Part shown: positions 8,099 through 19,598 of the stretch, piece after piece
Layout: every line of letters begins with the position of its first letter
Numbering within the stretch: the stretch's first letter is position 1
From: Candidatus Ruthia sp. Plio_17_S18
Lineage (GTDB): Bacteria > Pseudomonadota > Gammaproteobacteria > PS1 > Pseudothioglobaceae
DNA: 64,000 nucleotides
Direction: 5' to 3'
Assembly: GCA_021730105.1 (NCBI GenBank)
Contig: CP072538.1
Span: 310,001 to 374,000 of the forward strand
Position numbers and translations under genes: made by a program
Notes under the pieces: model-generated
Told to the model about the DNA's origin: nothing
The model's input: only the letters and a program-made list of their open reading frames with translations
The model's database searches: none

Positions 8099-9883
8099 AT
8101 GCCGTTTGTTAATACAGATTTTAAAGATGATTTGCCTAATCGTGTAGATATTGTTGACATAATTAATCGGCGTGTGCCACTTAAAAAGGCAGGCACAAAT
8201 TACAAAGCATGTTGCCCGTTCCATCATGAAAAAACCCCATCGTTTAGTGTTTCAGCTGAAAAGCAAATGTATAAATGCTTTGGTTGTGGCGAGGGTGGCG
8301 GTGTGATTAACTTTGTTATGCAGTTTGACAACCTAGGCTTGGTTGAATCGATAGAGACCATTGCTGGTGAATCAGGCATCAGTGTGGTGTATGATGAAAA
8401 TACCAAACCTGTAGACTCAAGATTAGCCCGTTATCGAGACTTAATGCAACGAGTTGGTCAGTTCTATATTCAGCAATTAAAGCAATCTCCTGCCAAAGAT
8501 AAAGCGGTTAATTATGCTAAAAACAGAGGAATTAGTGGTGTCATTGCCAAGCGTTTTGAGCTGGGCTTTGCACCACCTAGTAGTAATTTGCTGTCTGAAT
8601 TTGAACAAAATGACCAAAATATGGCTGATTTAAAAGCGATGGGATTGCTGTGTGATGATCAATATCGTTCAGGACAATATTACGATTTTTTTAAAGACCG
8701 TCTTATGTTTCCCATTCATAATGCCAAAGGCAATATTATTGCTTTTGGCGGTCGGGCGTTTGATAATAATGCCAAAGCAAAATATTTAAACTCACCTGAA
8801 ACGCCTATTTTTTCAAAATCAAAAGAGCTTTATGGCTTGTATCATGCACGTAAATATTCACGCTCGATTGATTATATATTGGTGGTAGAAGGTTATATGG
8901 ATGTGGTTGCTCTTCATCAAGCGGGCATTTCACAAGTGGTTGCTGCGTTAGGCACAGCAACTACAATAGAACATTTAAATATTTTATCACGTACAACAAA
9001 CACCATTATTTTTTGTTTTGATGGAGATAAGGCAGGAAAAAAAGCCGCTTGGTGGGCGTTAAATATCACTTTGCCAGTGATTAAGGCTGGCATGATTGTT
9101 AAATTTTTATTTTTGCCAGATGGTGAAGATCCAGACACTTTGGTTAAAAAAGAATCAAGCCAAGTGTTTGTAAAACGTGTTGAAAATGCACAACCCTTGA
9201 GTCAATTTTTATTTAGCCATATCAAGGAAGAGATAGATTTTAGCACTATTGAAGGTAAAACTTTATTTTTAGAAAAAGTATCAGCGTTACTGGGAAAAAT
9301 AAATTATGAAACTTACCAGCAACAGCTATTAGAAGGGTTAGCAGACGAAGTCAAGCAAAGCGTTGAACAGGTTAAATCCATATTAGACCTGCAGGATGCA
9401 CCAGTTCAAACCAATACATTTGATATACCGCCAAATTATGAAGAGCCGCCCATGCCTGATTTCTATGATAGTGATGACAATTATCAAACATCAACATCAG
9501 CACCTACCAAGAGTAGTAATTCATTAATTGATCAAATGATTGGCTTGTTGTTAAACCATCCTTCTATGGTTGATGAAACGATAGAACTCAGGGTGAGAGA
9601 AATTAATGATGCAGACGTGTTGCAAGAGTTGGCTAATTCGGCCTTATTGCAAGAAGATATTATTTTGGAAGATATGATGAAACTATTCCCTAATAAAAAA
9701 CAACAATTGCTTGATTTATACAACAAGAAAAAAGTACTAAAAAATTACGACTATAAAGTCGAGTTTTTGGATGCTTTGTTAAAGATTGAAGAAAAACAAA
9801 AAGAGAAAAGTGCTTTATTAATCACAAATGAAGCAGAATATACAAAAAGCTTACAGGCAAGAAAGGGTAAACTTAAAAGCTAG
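8099..9883 (+). CDS. dnaG: DNA primase
   Basis: 594 residues. The N-terminal CHC2-type zinc ribbon has C39, H42, C60 and C63 (CCPFHHEKTPSFS...KCFGCGEGG). The central TOPRIM core has VVEGYMDVVALHQAG near 265 and the metal-binding FCFDGDKAGKKA near 305. A lower-complexity linker (about 440-475) leads to the C-terminal helicase-interaction domain. It makes RNA primers with DnaB at the fork. It overlaps the 3' end of the ftsI pseudogene by 4 nt, convergently. The usual rpsU and rpoD neighbours are not here. Confidence 0.97.
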   Translation: MPFVNTDFKDDLPNRVDIVDIINRRVPLKKAGTNYKACCPFHHEKTPSFSVSAEKQMYKCFGCGEGGGVINFVMQFDNLGLVESIETIAGESGISVVYDENTKPVDSRLARYRDLMQRVGQFYIQQLKQSPAKDKAVNYAKNRGISGVIAKRFELGFAPPSSNLLSEFEQNDQNMADLKAMGLLCDDQYRSGQYYDFFKDRLMFPIHNAKGNIIAFGGRAFDNNAKAKYLNSPETPIFSKSKELYGLYHARKYSRSIDYILVVEGYMDVVALHQAGISQVVAALGTATTIEHLNILSRTTNTIIFCFDGDKAGKKAAWWALNITLPVIKAGMIVKFLFLPDGEDPDTLVKKESSQVFVKRVENAQPLSQFLFSHIKEEIDFSTIEGKTLFLEKVSALLGKINYETYQQQLLEGLADEVKQSVEQVKSILDLQDAPVQTNTFDIPPNYEEPPMPDFYDSDDNYQTSTSAPTKSSNSLIDQMIGLLLNHPSMVDETIELRVREINDADVLQELANSALLQEDIILEDMMKLFPNKKQQLLDLYNKKKVLKNYDYKVEFLDALLKIEEKQKEKSALLITNEAEYTKSLQARKGKLKS

Positions 9884-11750
9884 TTTTTCATGCTTAATTT
9901 GATTGAAGTGTCATTGGTTAAAATATGTACCATTGCCTCTTTAAATACTATTGTTGCTGAGTTTGACCCTTCGCATTTACTGCGAAGATTAGGATTCCAA
10001 GAGGTGTAGCATTTTTTGGGATAATCAAGTCTCACTGCCATAATATACTTAGGTTTTTTAACAGGCACAAAGCCTGTAAAGAAAGTACGTTTAGCGCCTT
10101 TTTTATTATATGAGCCATTAACCACCATCTCTGCTGTCCCTGTTTTTCCAGCCACGTTGTAGCCTTTGATTTGTGCTCGATATCCAGACCCTTGATTTGA
10201 AGTGACTGCGCTTAATAGTTTAGCAATTTTTGCAATAGATTGTTTGTTAAATATTTGAGTTGTATCCTCATAAGTACTGGTATTTTTAACCAGTTTTAAT
10301 GGCGGCATCGCACCTTCCATTGGCAAATACCAAATAAGCTCTAGCCAATTGCGCCAGATTAGTCTCCATTGGCCCATGACTAAATGATAAGGTGCGTTTG
10401 TCACTTAATGCCCATGAACTAAAATGTCTCAATGAGCCAGAACTTTCAATGCTTGGTATAAGTCCTAGTTGATGGCCAAATCCTAGCTTGTGCCAAGTGT
10501 TGTACATGGTTTCTGGCTTAAGCCTTTCGGAGACATTAACAGTGCCAAGATTGTGAGATTTTTGCAATATTTTTTTAATAGTCATTTTTTTGTATTTGCC
10601 ATCTGGCTTGATATGGCCAATGCGTTTTGAAACATCAATAAGTTCATCTTCAGTGGCTGTTATTTGATTTTTATCCAATGCTAAAAGCATGGTGAATGGT
10701 TTCATGGTTGAGCCTGGCTCTACTTTATCAGACAGCACTCTATTGCGATAATGTTCAGCATTATAAATGCTATTATCATTTGGATTATCAGCAGGGTAAT
10801 TGACCATTGCCAGCACTTCACCGTTTGGTGCAAGAATAATGGCTGAGCCTGAATCTGCCTCATGCTTTTGAACCGATTTTTTAATAGCTTCGTAAGCATG
10901 ATACTGAATATCAGCATCAATGGTTAGTACTATATTTTGCCCTTGTTGTCGTTGGGTGATTGTTTTGGAATTGAAATACGCTTCATCGGTGTTGACTTTA
11001 AAATTAGTCAGCGTTTGTCCATTATGCCCAGCAAGGCTATTTTCAAATTCTCCCTCAATACCAGAAGTGCCTTTTTTGTTGGCATTAACTCGACCTAATA
11101 GTGGTGCTAGCGAGGCAGATTTTGGATAGTATCTTTTCGTGTCTTGTTGTAATGCTACGCCAGCAATTCTTGCTTTTTTGCATTGTCTAACAAGGGTGTA
11201 GGTTGTTTTTGTCTTTTGTAGGTTTAAGGTGTTTAAGGTGCGTTCAATGAAGCTTAATTTATTAGCTATATTTTTGTGTGTACATACTGAAATTCTCATT
11301 AATTTTAATTGCTTTAATTTGTTAATAATAGGGTTAGTGAGTGTGATATTTTTTTTAATAATCAAATATCTTGAGCCAATTTTTCTCTTTGATGCAAGCA
11401 ACTTACTAAGCGTTTGAACCTTCATATCTAGCACATGTGCCAATTTGGGAATAAATTCTACCTGAATCAGTGTTGGGTCTAAATTAAGACGTTTTAACAT
11501 CAAATTACTGGCAAGAATATGTCCATTCCTATCTAGAATATCACCTCGTTAGGCGATTTTGTCTCTAAACTAGTGGCTTGATGATAAGCCCTGTTTAGTA
11601 TTGATAAACCTATGACATTAGATTGTGATATAGAAGTGGTTTGATAAGAAAAAATACCAAAAAATACTTAACCAAACCTTGTCTGCGCCAATAATTTTGC
11701 ACCCGTACTGGTATCAATGCTTTTGAGATGGTTGATATTTTTCCACTCAT
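9880..11750 (-). pseudogene. ftsI: Penicillin-binding protein 3 (FtsI), multiply broken
   Basis: All transpeptidase landmarks are present: SxxK in EPGSTMKPFTM, SxN in KSHNLGT and KTG in AGKTGTAEM. They lie in two frames. An extra nucleotide near 10313-10316 (AATGGAAGG where AATGGAGG fits) puts the KTG half out of frame. Upstream, the ATG at 11750 overlaps the ftsL stop (ATGA), but the membrane helix is frameshifted, and an in-frame TAA precedes RGDILDRNG. The longest frame (10286-11503) lacks the anchor and the KTG motif. Septal peptidoglycan cross-linking should be lost unless these are sequencing errors. Confidence 0.85.
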
Positions 11751-12019
11751 AATAACAATTCTCTTTGTCTTTTAGGTACTTGCATTTTTAATATTTTTAG
11801 AGCTTTGGATTTAATTTCACTACCGCTGATTACTTGTGATTGTTTGATTAACCATTGCTTATGCAAAGCAACTAATTGGTGGTTTTGTGCCTCTATACGT
11901 TTTGACTGAGTATATAAAAGATACATTTGATGATGCCAAGAGATGGTTAGAATACTCAACATAACCACACCTAGTATTAGGATAATATTAAGCTCGGTTT
12001 TATTGATGTTTAAGCGCAT
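11747..12019 (-). CDS. ftsL: Cell division protein FtsL
   Basis: 90 residues: a short cytoplasmic N-terminus, one membrane helix (about residues 11-30, IILILGVVMLSILTIS) and a periplasmic coiled-coil tail ending RQRELLL. This layout and the position between rsmH and ftsI define FtsL, which bridges FtsB/FtsQ and the septal synthase. It starts directly after the rsmH stop, and its stop overlaps the ftsI start. Its intactness contrasts with the broken ftsI. Confidence 0.85.
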   Translation of the reverse strand: MRLNINKTELNIILILGVVMLSILTISWHHQMYLLYTQSKRIEAQNHQLVALHKQWLIKQSQVISGSEIKSKALKILKMQVPKRQRELLL

Positions 12020-12943
12020 TTAATTTTTGCTTGCTACTCGTAAAATTGCACTACGAGCACGTTTGTTGCTACTAATTTCTGCCTTATTAGCAAAGTGCTT
12101 GCCTAAATCTTTCAGGCAAGTTTTTTCAATTTTATAATCAATAATAGGCAAGCCTTTTGGTAAGATGTTTTGTCGTGAATTTTTTTGAATAAAGCGCTTA
12201 ACAATACGATCTTCAATCGAGTGAAAACTAATAATAGACAGTCTGCCATGCTTGCTTAAAATATCTTTGGATTGCTCCAATACATCTTCAAGTTGTTTAA
12301 GTTCTTGGTTGATAAAGATGCGTATGGCTTGAAAGGTTCGTGTGGCAGGGTGTTTGTTTTTTTGCCTTTTTACCACTTCACTAACAATATTGGCAAGTGC
12401 TAAAGTGGTTTCTAATGTGTGGTTTTGTTGGTATTTTTTGATTCTAGTAGCGATATGTCGTGATTTTTTTTCATCACCAAACTGATAAATAACATTGGCA
12501 ATTTCTTCCTCATCGGCTGAGTTTAGCCATTGCGTGGCACTCATGCCTGTGGTTTGGTTCATACGCATATCTAGTGGGCCATCAGCTTTAAAGCTAAAAC
12601 CACGTTGTGCATTGTCCAGCTGAGGTGATGAGACGCCAAGATCCATCAAAATGCCACCAATCTTACCTATTAATTCTTGCTCAGTTATGATACTTAGCAT
12701 ATTGGAAAATGCGCTATGAATAAGAGTTAAACGATTATCAGTAAAATTTTTATGGGCGTATTCAATCGCACTGATATCTTGATCAAAGGCGATCAATTTA
12801 CCTTGCTCACCCAACTTATTTAGTATGCCTTGTGCATGACCACCACGACCAAAAGTCGCATCAATATAGATGCCATCAGTTTTTATATTAAGTGCTTCAA
12901 TTGACTTATTAAACATCACAGATTGGTGATGATTAGACATCAT
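12020..12943 (-). CDS. rsmH: 16S rRNA (cytosine1402-N4)-methyltransferase
   Basis: 307 residues with the SAM motif TFGRGGHAQGIL near 30, GGILMDLGVSSPQLDNAQRG near 100, and a C-terminal KHFANKAEISSNKRARSA. RsmH N4-methylates C1402 in the ribosomal P site. It follows mraZ with a 4-nt overlap in the classic mraZ-rsmH-ftsL-ftsI order. It is complete, though its upstream partner is not. Confidence 0.96.
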   Translation of the reverse strand: MMSNHHQSVMFNKSIEALNIKTDGIYIDATFGRGGHAQGILNKLGEQGKLIAFDQDISAIEYAHKNFTDNRLTLIHSAFSNMLSIITEQELIGKIGGILMDLGVSSPQLDNAQRGFSFKADGPLDMRMNQTTGMSATQWLNSADEEEIANVIYQFGDEKKSRHIATRIKKYQQNHTLETTLALANIVSEVVKRQKNKHPATRTFQAIRIFINQELKQLEDVLEQSKDILSKHGRLSIISFHSIEDRIVKRFIQKNSRQNILPKGLPIIDYKIEKTCLKDLGKHFANKAEISSNKRARSAILRVASKN

Positions 12944-13363
12944 AGCGATAATTGGGCAATTTCTATTGGGATTTGGGTTTGTTTGTTGAATGTGTCAAGA
13001 CTGTCAAATTGTTTATGCCAAATATCCTCATCCCATAATTCAAAATTATGCCCTTGGCCACTCATGATTTTATCTATATGGGTATAATGTTTAAGTGTTG
13101 ACGGAATTAGAATGCGCGTTGCCTTATCCAATTCACAATCAGTGACATGACCAATGAGTTTGCGTTTTAATTGCTTTGTGTGAATGTTTAACGAAGGCAA
13201 AGCACTGATTTTTTCTTCCAATATTTGCTAATCTTTTAAAGGACATAATAATAAGCATTCATCATCTGGATGAATGCTCAGTACCATCTTGCCTACTTGG
13301 TGGCGCATTGGCTTTAACCCTTCCCCTGGTATCAACGTTTAAATTGTGCACTCCTCTAAACAT
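12940..13363 (-). pseudogene. mraZ: MraZ transcription factor, frameshifted
   Basis: The start MFRGVHNLNVDTRGRVK is followed by loss of frame around codon 18. The correct frame continues GKMVLSIHPDDECLLLCPL, then an in-frame TAG where Trp is expected (KDWQILEEK), then an open 93-codon stretch with KLIGHVTDCELDKATRILIP and FELWDEDIWH. Both SpoVT/AbrB-like halves are recognisable. MraZ normally represses the dcw operon through repeats upstream of itself; with two lesions that control is probably lost. The remaining open frame could only make a C-terminal half. Confidence 0.85.
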
Positions 13364-13678
13364 TAGCGATGTTGCTGATATTTTTGCATATAGGCCATCA
13401 CACCTAATATTAAAGCCACAATATTGATAATTAAAAACTGTTTGGCGTTGTTGTTATGTACCCATCAGAGCTAAAACACTAAGTATAAACTTCAATTTAA
13501 TTTTTTTCATACAAGCACTTCTTTTAAATTTAGTTTTAAGGAAAATTTTATACCACTTTTAGACACTTTAGTCCACTTTTATTTAAAACAATTTAAAAAT
13601 CTAGCGCATAATGGAAAAAGTTGTTAGTAATGGTTTTGGTTTGGAATTTTTTGTCTAAGTAAAAAGTTTAGAAATTCA
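13364..13678. other. Mostly non-coding stretch upstream of mraZ
   Basis: On the minus strand an ATG at 13510 opens a short hydrophobic peptide (MKKIKLKFILSVLALMGT) that stops. A second frame further on reads FLIINIVALILGVMAYMQKY, up to the mraZ start. This could be the wreck of a small membrane-protein gene. I see no terminator or array of mraZ-binding repeats. Confidence 0.3.
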
Positions 13679-13746
13679 TCACTTCTTGCAGTGTGATTGT
13701 ATTGTGTTGCTATGAAAATATTTCACACCTTTTAAAATTATACTAA

Positions 13747-13864
13747 CTAGCCACCGATGACTTCTGGACCCATTAGCAAGGTGGATAAATAGATAAATAT
13801 TTGTGGAACAAAGGTAATCATCATTAAAAACAGTAACATTAATAATAGCCATGGCAATGTTGAT

Positions 13865-13870
<6 letters not shown>
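13747..13870 (-). pseudogene. TRAP transporter large permease (DctM) C-terminal stump
   Basis: The minus-strand frame gives LPWLLLMLLFLMMITFVPQI then STLLMGPEVIGG and a TAG, a typical last membrane helix and tail of a DctM permease. The rest of dctM and all of dctQ are missing. The stump directly abuts the C-terminal coding region of dctP, so one deletion joins the two genes. Confidence 0.65.
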
Positions 13871-14692
<822 letters not shown>

Positions 14693-14899
14693 CTTTCTCT
14701 CCTTTAAAGTGTTTAATTTATTAACCACTGTTTGTGCATGGGCTGATAGGCATAATAGTCTTAAAATAACCAAGTGTCAATTGTCTTTAGATATGATCAA
14801 TAGTAATACACCATATAAAACTGCTTTTAATTTTCTCTTTTTTGTTATTAAGAGTTGAATTAAAATACAGTCTAATTTTAGCCATTCTTAACATCATAA

Positions 14900-17137
14900 A
14901 TGAATCAGATTAGTCTTGAACAACAAAGTGTTGCCGAGTTCAGTGAGCGTGCTTATCTTGATTATTCAATGTATGTTATTCTTGATCGCGCATTGCCTTT
15001 TGTTGGCGATGGCTTAAAACCAGTTCAAAGACGTATTGTTTATGCAATGAGTGAACTTGGTTTGAAATCTACAGCAAAGTTTAAAAAATCAGCCCGTACG
15101 GTGGGCGATGTGCTTGGTAAATTCCATCCACATGGCGATAGTGCTTGCTATGAGGCGATGGTACTGATGGCACAGCCATTTTCTTACCGTTATCCATTTA
15201 TTGACGGGCAAGGGAACTGGGGTGCTCCAGACGATCCTAAGTCATTTGCAGCAATGCGTTATACCGAAAGTAAACTTTCTCGTTATGCAGATTTATTGCT
15301 CAGCGAAATTAATCAAGGCACGGTTAATTGGGTAGATAATTTTGACGGATCACTTCAAGAACCTAAAAATCTACCTGCACAAGTACCCAACTTATTACTA
15401 AATGGTACCTCAGGTATTGCTGTGGGCATGGCAACGGATGTGCCACCGCATAATTTGACCGAAGTGGTGAGCGCTTGTATTGCGCTATTGGACAGGCCGT
15501 CTATGAATTTAGACGACATCATGCAAATTATTAGAGCACCTGATTATCCTACCAATGCTGATATTGTATCCTCACCTGCAGATCTTAGGCAAATTTATGA
15601 AACAGGTCATGGGTCGGTGAAGATGCGTGCTATTTATCAAAAAGAAAAAAGTAATATTGTAATTGAGGCACTGCCTTTCCAAACTTCTGGTGCCAAGGCA
15701 ATCACCCAAATTGCAGCGCAAATGCGCGCAAAAAAACTACCTTTGGTGGATGATATTAGAGATGAGTCGGATCATGAAAATCCAACACGTATTGTTATTG
15801 TTCCACGCTCTAATAGAGTTGATGCAGACGCATTAATGCTACACTTATTTGCCACAACCGAGCTTGAAAAAAGCTACCGTGTTAATATGAATGTGATTGG
15901 TTTAAACGGCAAGCCAAGTGTTTTGCCACTCATTCCAATGCTTAAAGAATGGCTAAGCTACAGAATGCAAGTTGTGACCAATCGTTTAACCTATCGCCTT
16001 GATAAAATTCTTGCGCGTTTGCATATTTTAGAAGGCTTGTTCATCGCTTTTTTAAACATTGATGAAGTGATTGTCATTATTCGTGAGCATGATAAGCCTA
16101 AGCCAGTATTGATTAGTCATTTTAAATTGAGCGATATTCAAGCAGAGGCAATTTTAGAGTTAAAATTGCGCCATCTTGCAAAATTAGAAGAGGTTAAAAT
16201 TCAAGCCGAGCAACAAGACTTAGCATTAGAGAAAGAAAAATTAGAACTGCTACTTTCAAGTAACTTGCGCCTTAAAGCCTTGATTAAAAAAGAGCTAAAA
16301 ACCATTATTAAAGAGTTTGGTGATGAGCGTAGATCTAACATTAAAAGCAATGTAAATACGGCTCAAGCTTTTAGTGAGAATGATTTGGTACCTGCTGAAC
16401 ATGTCACTGTCGTGCTTAGCGATAAAGGTTGGGTGCGCAGTGCTAAAGGCCATGATATTGATCCAGCAACACTTAATTATAAAGCAGGTGATGGTTATTT
16501 AACCAGTGTGAAAGGCAAAAGCAACAAACCTGCAATTTTTATTGACTCAACAGGTAGGTCATATTCACTACTGGCTAATTCATTGTCCAGTGCGCGAGGA
16601 CAAGGTGAGCCATTAACAGGTAAACTAAGTCCACCTTCAGAGGCACGATTTGTTGATGTGGTGATGGGCAAGGCGAGTCAAAACATTCTATTGGCTTCTG
16701 ATGCAGGGTATGGTTTTATTGCCACTATTGGTGATTTGTTATCTTCAAGACAAGCAGGAAAAGCAACACTTTCTCTGCCTAAGGGCGCACAAGTGATGAA
16801 GATTATTAATGTGGATGATTCAGATAATCAATTTATTGCACTGGCAACAAATCGTGGGCGTTTATTGGTATTCCCAATATCTGAATTGCCAATATTATCT
16901 AAAGGTAAAGGCAATAAACTTATTCAAATCCCCACTAAAGATGTCAAGGCTAGACAAGAGTTTGTGAAGAGTGTTTGTATTTTGCTAGAAACTCAACATT
17001 TGAAAGTCATTGCAGGCAAGCGTCATTTGACCATCAAGTTCCAAGATTTGAGTAATTACATAAGTGCCAGAGCGCGTCGTGGCAACCTTTTACCTAAAGG
17101 CTATCAACATGTCTCTTCCATTAAAGCAATTGATTAA
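14900..17137 (+). CDS. parC: DNA topoisomerase IV subunit A
   Basis: 745 residues, typical of ParC. The winged-helix region contains [11 protein letters not shown], and the catalytic tyrosine is Y121 in AMRYTESK. The quinolone region reads [11 protein letters not shown] with Ser at position 81. A C-terminal beta-pinwheel follows to residue 745. With ParE it decatenates daughter chromosomes. It is separated from gyrA by about 2.4 kb, and parE is not in the window. It begins a plus-strand run after the dead TRAP genes. Confidence 0.96.
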   Translation: MNQISLEQQSVAEFSERAYLDYSMYVILDRALPFVGDGLKPVQRRIVYAMSELGLKSTAKFKKSARTVGDVLGKFHPHGDSACYEAMVLMAQPFSYRYPFIDGQGNWGAPDDPKSFAAMRYTESKLSRYADLLLSEINQGTVNWVDNFDGSLQEPKNLPAQVPNLLLNGTSGIAVGMATDVPPHNLTEVVSACIALLDRPSMNLDDIMQIIRAPDYPTNADIVSSPADLRQIYETGHGSVKMRAIYQKEKSNIVIEALPFQTSGAKAITQIAAQMRAKKLPLVDDIRDESDHENPTRIVIVPRSNRVDADALMLHLFATTELEKSYRVNMNVIGLNGKPSVLPLIPMLKEWLSYRMQVVTNRLTYRLDKILARLHILEGLFIAFLNIDEVIVIIREHDKPKPVLISHFKLSDIQAEAILELKLRHLAKLEEVKIQAEQQDLALEKEKLELLLSSNLRLKALIKKELKTIIKEFGDERRSNIKSNVNTAQAFSENDLVPAEHVTVVLSDKGWVRSAKGHDIDPATLNYKAGDGYLTSVKGKSNKPAIFIDSTGRSYSLLANSLSSARGQGEPLTGKLSPPSEARFVDVVMGKASQNILLASDAGYGFIATIGDLLSSRQAGKATLSLPKGAQVMKIINVDDSDNQFIALATNRGRLLVFPISELPILSKGKGNKLIQIPTKDVKARQEFVKSVCILLETQHLKVIAGKRHLTIKFQDLSNYISARARRGNLLPKGYQHVSSIKAID

Positions 17138-17238
17138 ATCAAAATCTTTTAGATAAGCCAATAATCTACCCATCAATTCAGGGTGTAATTTTTAGCAGGT
17201 CATAGGTATAATCAATGTTTTTACCAATTTTTCCGAAA

Positions 17239-17616
17239 ATGTTCGTCCTAAAAATTGTTACCGATTTCGCATCAGCTCATTCACTCAGGGATTATCCAGG
17301 TGATTGTTCACGCCTGCATGGCCATAACTGGCAAGTTGAAATGATGGTTGTTGCTAGAAAATTAAACAGTAATGGTATGGCTATTGATTTGCGAGAAATT
17401 AAAAAACAAACCAAGGTTGTTGTAAAGCGCCTAGATCATCAATATTTGAATGAGATAGCGCCTTTTGATAAACTCAATCCTACCACAGAAAATATTGCTA
17501 AGTATTTTTTTAATGAAGTGGGACAACTAATTAATACTAATGATGTCAAGGTCAAAGCAGTGACCATTTGGGAAACACCTAGGGCATCTGTGACTTATTC
17601 CCAAGGAGACTTATGA
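17239..17616 (+). CDS. queD: 6-carboxy-5,6,7,8-tetrahydropterin synthase (QueD)
   Basis: About 125 residues from the chosen ATG. Motifs: FASAHSLRDYPGDCSRLHGHNW gives the zinc histidines and catalytic Cys region, LDHQYLN the catalytic His, and ETPRASVTY the pterin-binding Glu. The frame is open from an earlier ATG at 17215, but MFVLKIVTDF aligns with the usual start, and the earlier one sits only 2 nt after a TATAAT-like box. QueD makes the precursor of preQ0 for queuosine. It overlaps folE2 by 4 nt, which makes its substrate. Confidence 0.9.
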   Translation: MFVLKIVTDFASAHSLRDYPGDCSRLHGHNWQVEMMVVARKLNSNGMAIDLREIKKQTKVVVKRLDHQYLNEIAPFDKLNPTTENIAKYFFNEVGQLINTNDVKVKAVTIWETPRASVTYSQGDL

Positions 17617-18407
17617 GCGCGACTCATTTACCTGACACACAAAATAGTGCCGATACTCGTCAAATTATCATTGATAAAGTAGGTATTAAAGACATTACCC
17701 ATCCTATTACTTATATTGATTGCGATGGCAATAAAATGCCTACAATAGGTATTTTTACCATGACAGTATCTTTACCAGAGCATGTTAAAGGTACGCACAT
17801 GTCGCGCTTTATTGAGATTTTAAACGAAGGCCCTTGTGAATTTAGTGCGCACAATTTCGATAAAATTATTAATAAAGTAAAAGAAAGACTTGAATCAGAT
17901 ACTGCACACATTACGCTTAATTTTACTTTCTTTAGGAAGAAAAAAGCCCCATCTTCAGGCGTTGAGTCAATTATGGATTATCAAGTGACTTTATATGGCA
18001 CGCTCAATAAAGGCGGGACACAAGTGATTATGAAAGTCGTGGTACCTGTGACTAGTCTATGCCCTTGTTCAAAAAGTATTTCTAAATATGGGGCGCATAA
18101 TCAACGCTCGCACATTACCATTAAGGCTAAAGCGGCTAAAGATAAAACGTTGCATATTGAAAATTTGATTGATTTGGCTGAACGCAAAGCTTCGTGCGAA
18201 CTTTATGCCATTCTTAAGCGCGATGATGAAAAAGTGGTGACTGAAAGAGCGTATGATAACCCTGCATTTGTGGAGGACTTAGTACGTGATATTGCAGTCG
18301 ATTTAAATGCAGATGATAAAATTAGTTATTATCGTCTTGAATCGGAAAATTTTGAATCGATTCATAACCATTCAGCTTATGCACTTATTGAAAATCAAAA
18401 ATGCTAA
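17613..18407 (+). CDS. folE2: GTP cyclohydrolase FolE2 (type IB)
   Basis: 264 residues, intact. The family Cys motif SLCPCSKSISKYGAHNQRSH lies near 150 and a catalytic Glu region (NEGPCEFSAHNF) near 75. FolE2 makes 7,8-dihydroneopterin triphosphate, feeding both folate and the queuosine branch. It uses metals other than zinc more readily than FolE. Its ATGA overlap with queD and the 7-nt overlap of aroG with its end indicate one operon queD-folE2-aroG. Confidence 0.95.
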   Translation: MSATHLPDTQNSADTRQIIIDKVGIKDITHPITYIDCDGNKMPTIGIFTMTVSLPEHVKGTHMSRFIEILNEGPCEFSAHNFDKIINKVKERLESDTAHITLNFTFFRKKKAPSSGVESIMDYQVTLYGTLNKGGTQVIMKVVVPVTSLCPCSKSISKYGAHNQRSHITIKAKAAKDKTLHIENLIDLAERKASCELYAILKRDDEKVVTERAYDNPAFVEDLVRDIAVDLNADDKISYYRLESENFESIHNHSAYALIENQKC

Positions 18408-19468
18408 AAAAAATCTTAAATAAAATTAGTAACATTCGCATAACCAAGGCAGAATCCATTACCCCGCCAATAGGCTTTATTAAAAAATATCCAGTCAAAA
18501 AGCCACAGTCTGATTTTATTATCCGCTCAAGAAAAACCATTGCCGATATCATTTCTGGCAAGGGTAAGCGTTTATTAGTTGTGGTTGGACCTTGTTCCAT
18601 TCATGATCCAAAAGCTGCTAGAGATTATGCACAACGATTGTTAAAAATAAAGCAAGAATTAGATCAAGATTTATTTATTGTTATGCGTGTTTATTTTGAA
18701 AAACCACGCACCACAATTGGCTGGAAAGGGCTAATTTATGACCCTGATTTAGATAACAGTTTTGATATGGAAAAAGGCTTTGATTTGGCTAGAAGTTTGT
18801 TGCTAGAGTTGTCAAAAATGGGTATGCCAAGTGCAACAGAATATCTTGATTTAATCACCCCGCAATACATCTCTGATTTGATTTCATGGGGGGCGATTGG
18901 TGCACGAACAACCGAAAGCCAAACGCACCGAGAATTAGCATCCGGACTGTCTTGCCCAGTGGGTTTTAAAAATGGTACAAATGGCAACATCCAAATTGCC
19001 ATTGATGCGATTGTATCGGCTTCAAATTCACACATGTTTTGGTCAATTAGCAAAAAAGGCGTGGCAAATCGTTATACCACAACTGGCAATCCAAATTGCC
19101 ACATTATTCTTCGTGGCGCTGCTGATGGACCTAACTATAGCAAAGAAAATGTTGACAATGCCGCTAAAAAATTAATAAAAGATGGTTTATTAGGTAGAGT
19201 TATGGTTGATTTTTCCCATGCCAATAGTGAGAAAAATTTTAAAAACCAGTTGTTAGTAGGCGATGAGATTGCCAAGCAAGTGAGTTCGGGCTCAGATGAG
19301 ATTTTTGGAGTGATGATTGAGTCCAATATCAATGAAGGCGCTCAAGCGGTAGATGAGTTAAAATCGTTAGAATACGGTATTAGTATTACTGACGCTTGTC
19401 TTGGCTGGCAAGATACTGAAAATCTACTTAAAATACTAGCATCATCAGTTCAAGCAAGAAATACATAG
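18401..19468 (+). CDS. aroG: 3-deoxy-D-arabino-heptulosonate 7-phosphate synthase, class I
   Basis: 355 residues. Motifs of the AroF/G/H family: VVGPCSIHDPKAA near 63, YFEKPRTTIGWKGLIYDP near 100, and GARTTESQTHRELASGLS near 155, with metal ligands Cys, His, Glu and Asp conserved. It condenses PEP and erythrose-4-phosphate as the first step of aromatic synthesis; aroB at 59893 does the next. Which aromatic amino acid inhibits it cannot be told. The start overlaps folE2 by 7 nt. Confidence 0.93.
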   Translation: MLKKILNKISNIRITKAESITPPIGFIKKYPVKKPQSDFIIRSRKTIADIISGKGKRLLVVVGPCSIHDPKAARDYAQRLLKIKQELDQDLFIVMRVYFEKPRTTIGWKGLIYDPDLDNSFDMEKGFDLARSLLLELSKMGMPSATEYLDLITPQYISDLISWGAIGARTTESQTHRELASGLSCPVGFKNGTNGNIQIAIDAIVSASNSHMFWSISKKGVANRYTTTGNPNCHIILRGAADGPNYSKENVDNAAKKLIKDGLLGRVMVDFSHANSEKNFKNQLLVGDEIAKQVSSGSDEIFGVMIESNINEGAQAVDELKSLEYGISITDACLGWQDTENLLKILASSVQARNT

Positions 19469-19598
19469 TTTTAAACTAAAAAGCCTATGCTTCCTCATAG
19501 AGAGTTTATAAAAAAGAAAGGTTTTAGCTTGAAACAAAATCAATACCTGCACTCAAATTAGGTAAAATAAAAGACAATTTAAATCAAGTCTTTTGATC

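Noticed and set aside
17161..17238. Possible preQ1 riboswitch before queD
   Set aside because: The leader has no recognisable preQ1 aptamer core (no ACCCU...UAAAAAACUA pattern), and it is too short.
18736..19053. Minus-strand 105-residue frame in aroG
   Set aside because: Shadow of an intact, strongly motif-supported gene on the plus strand.
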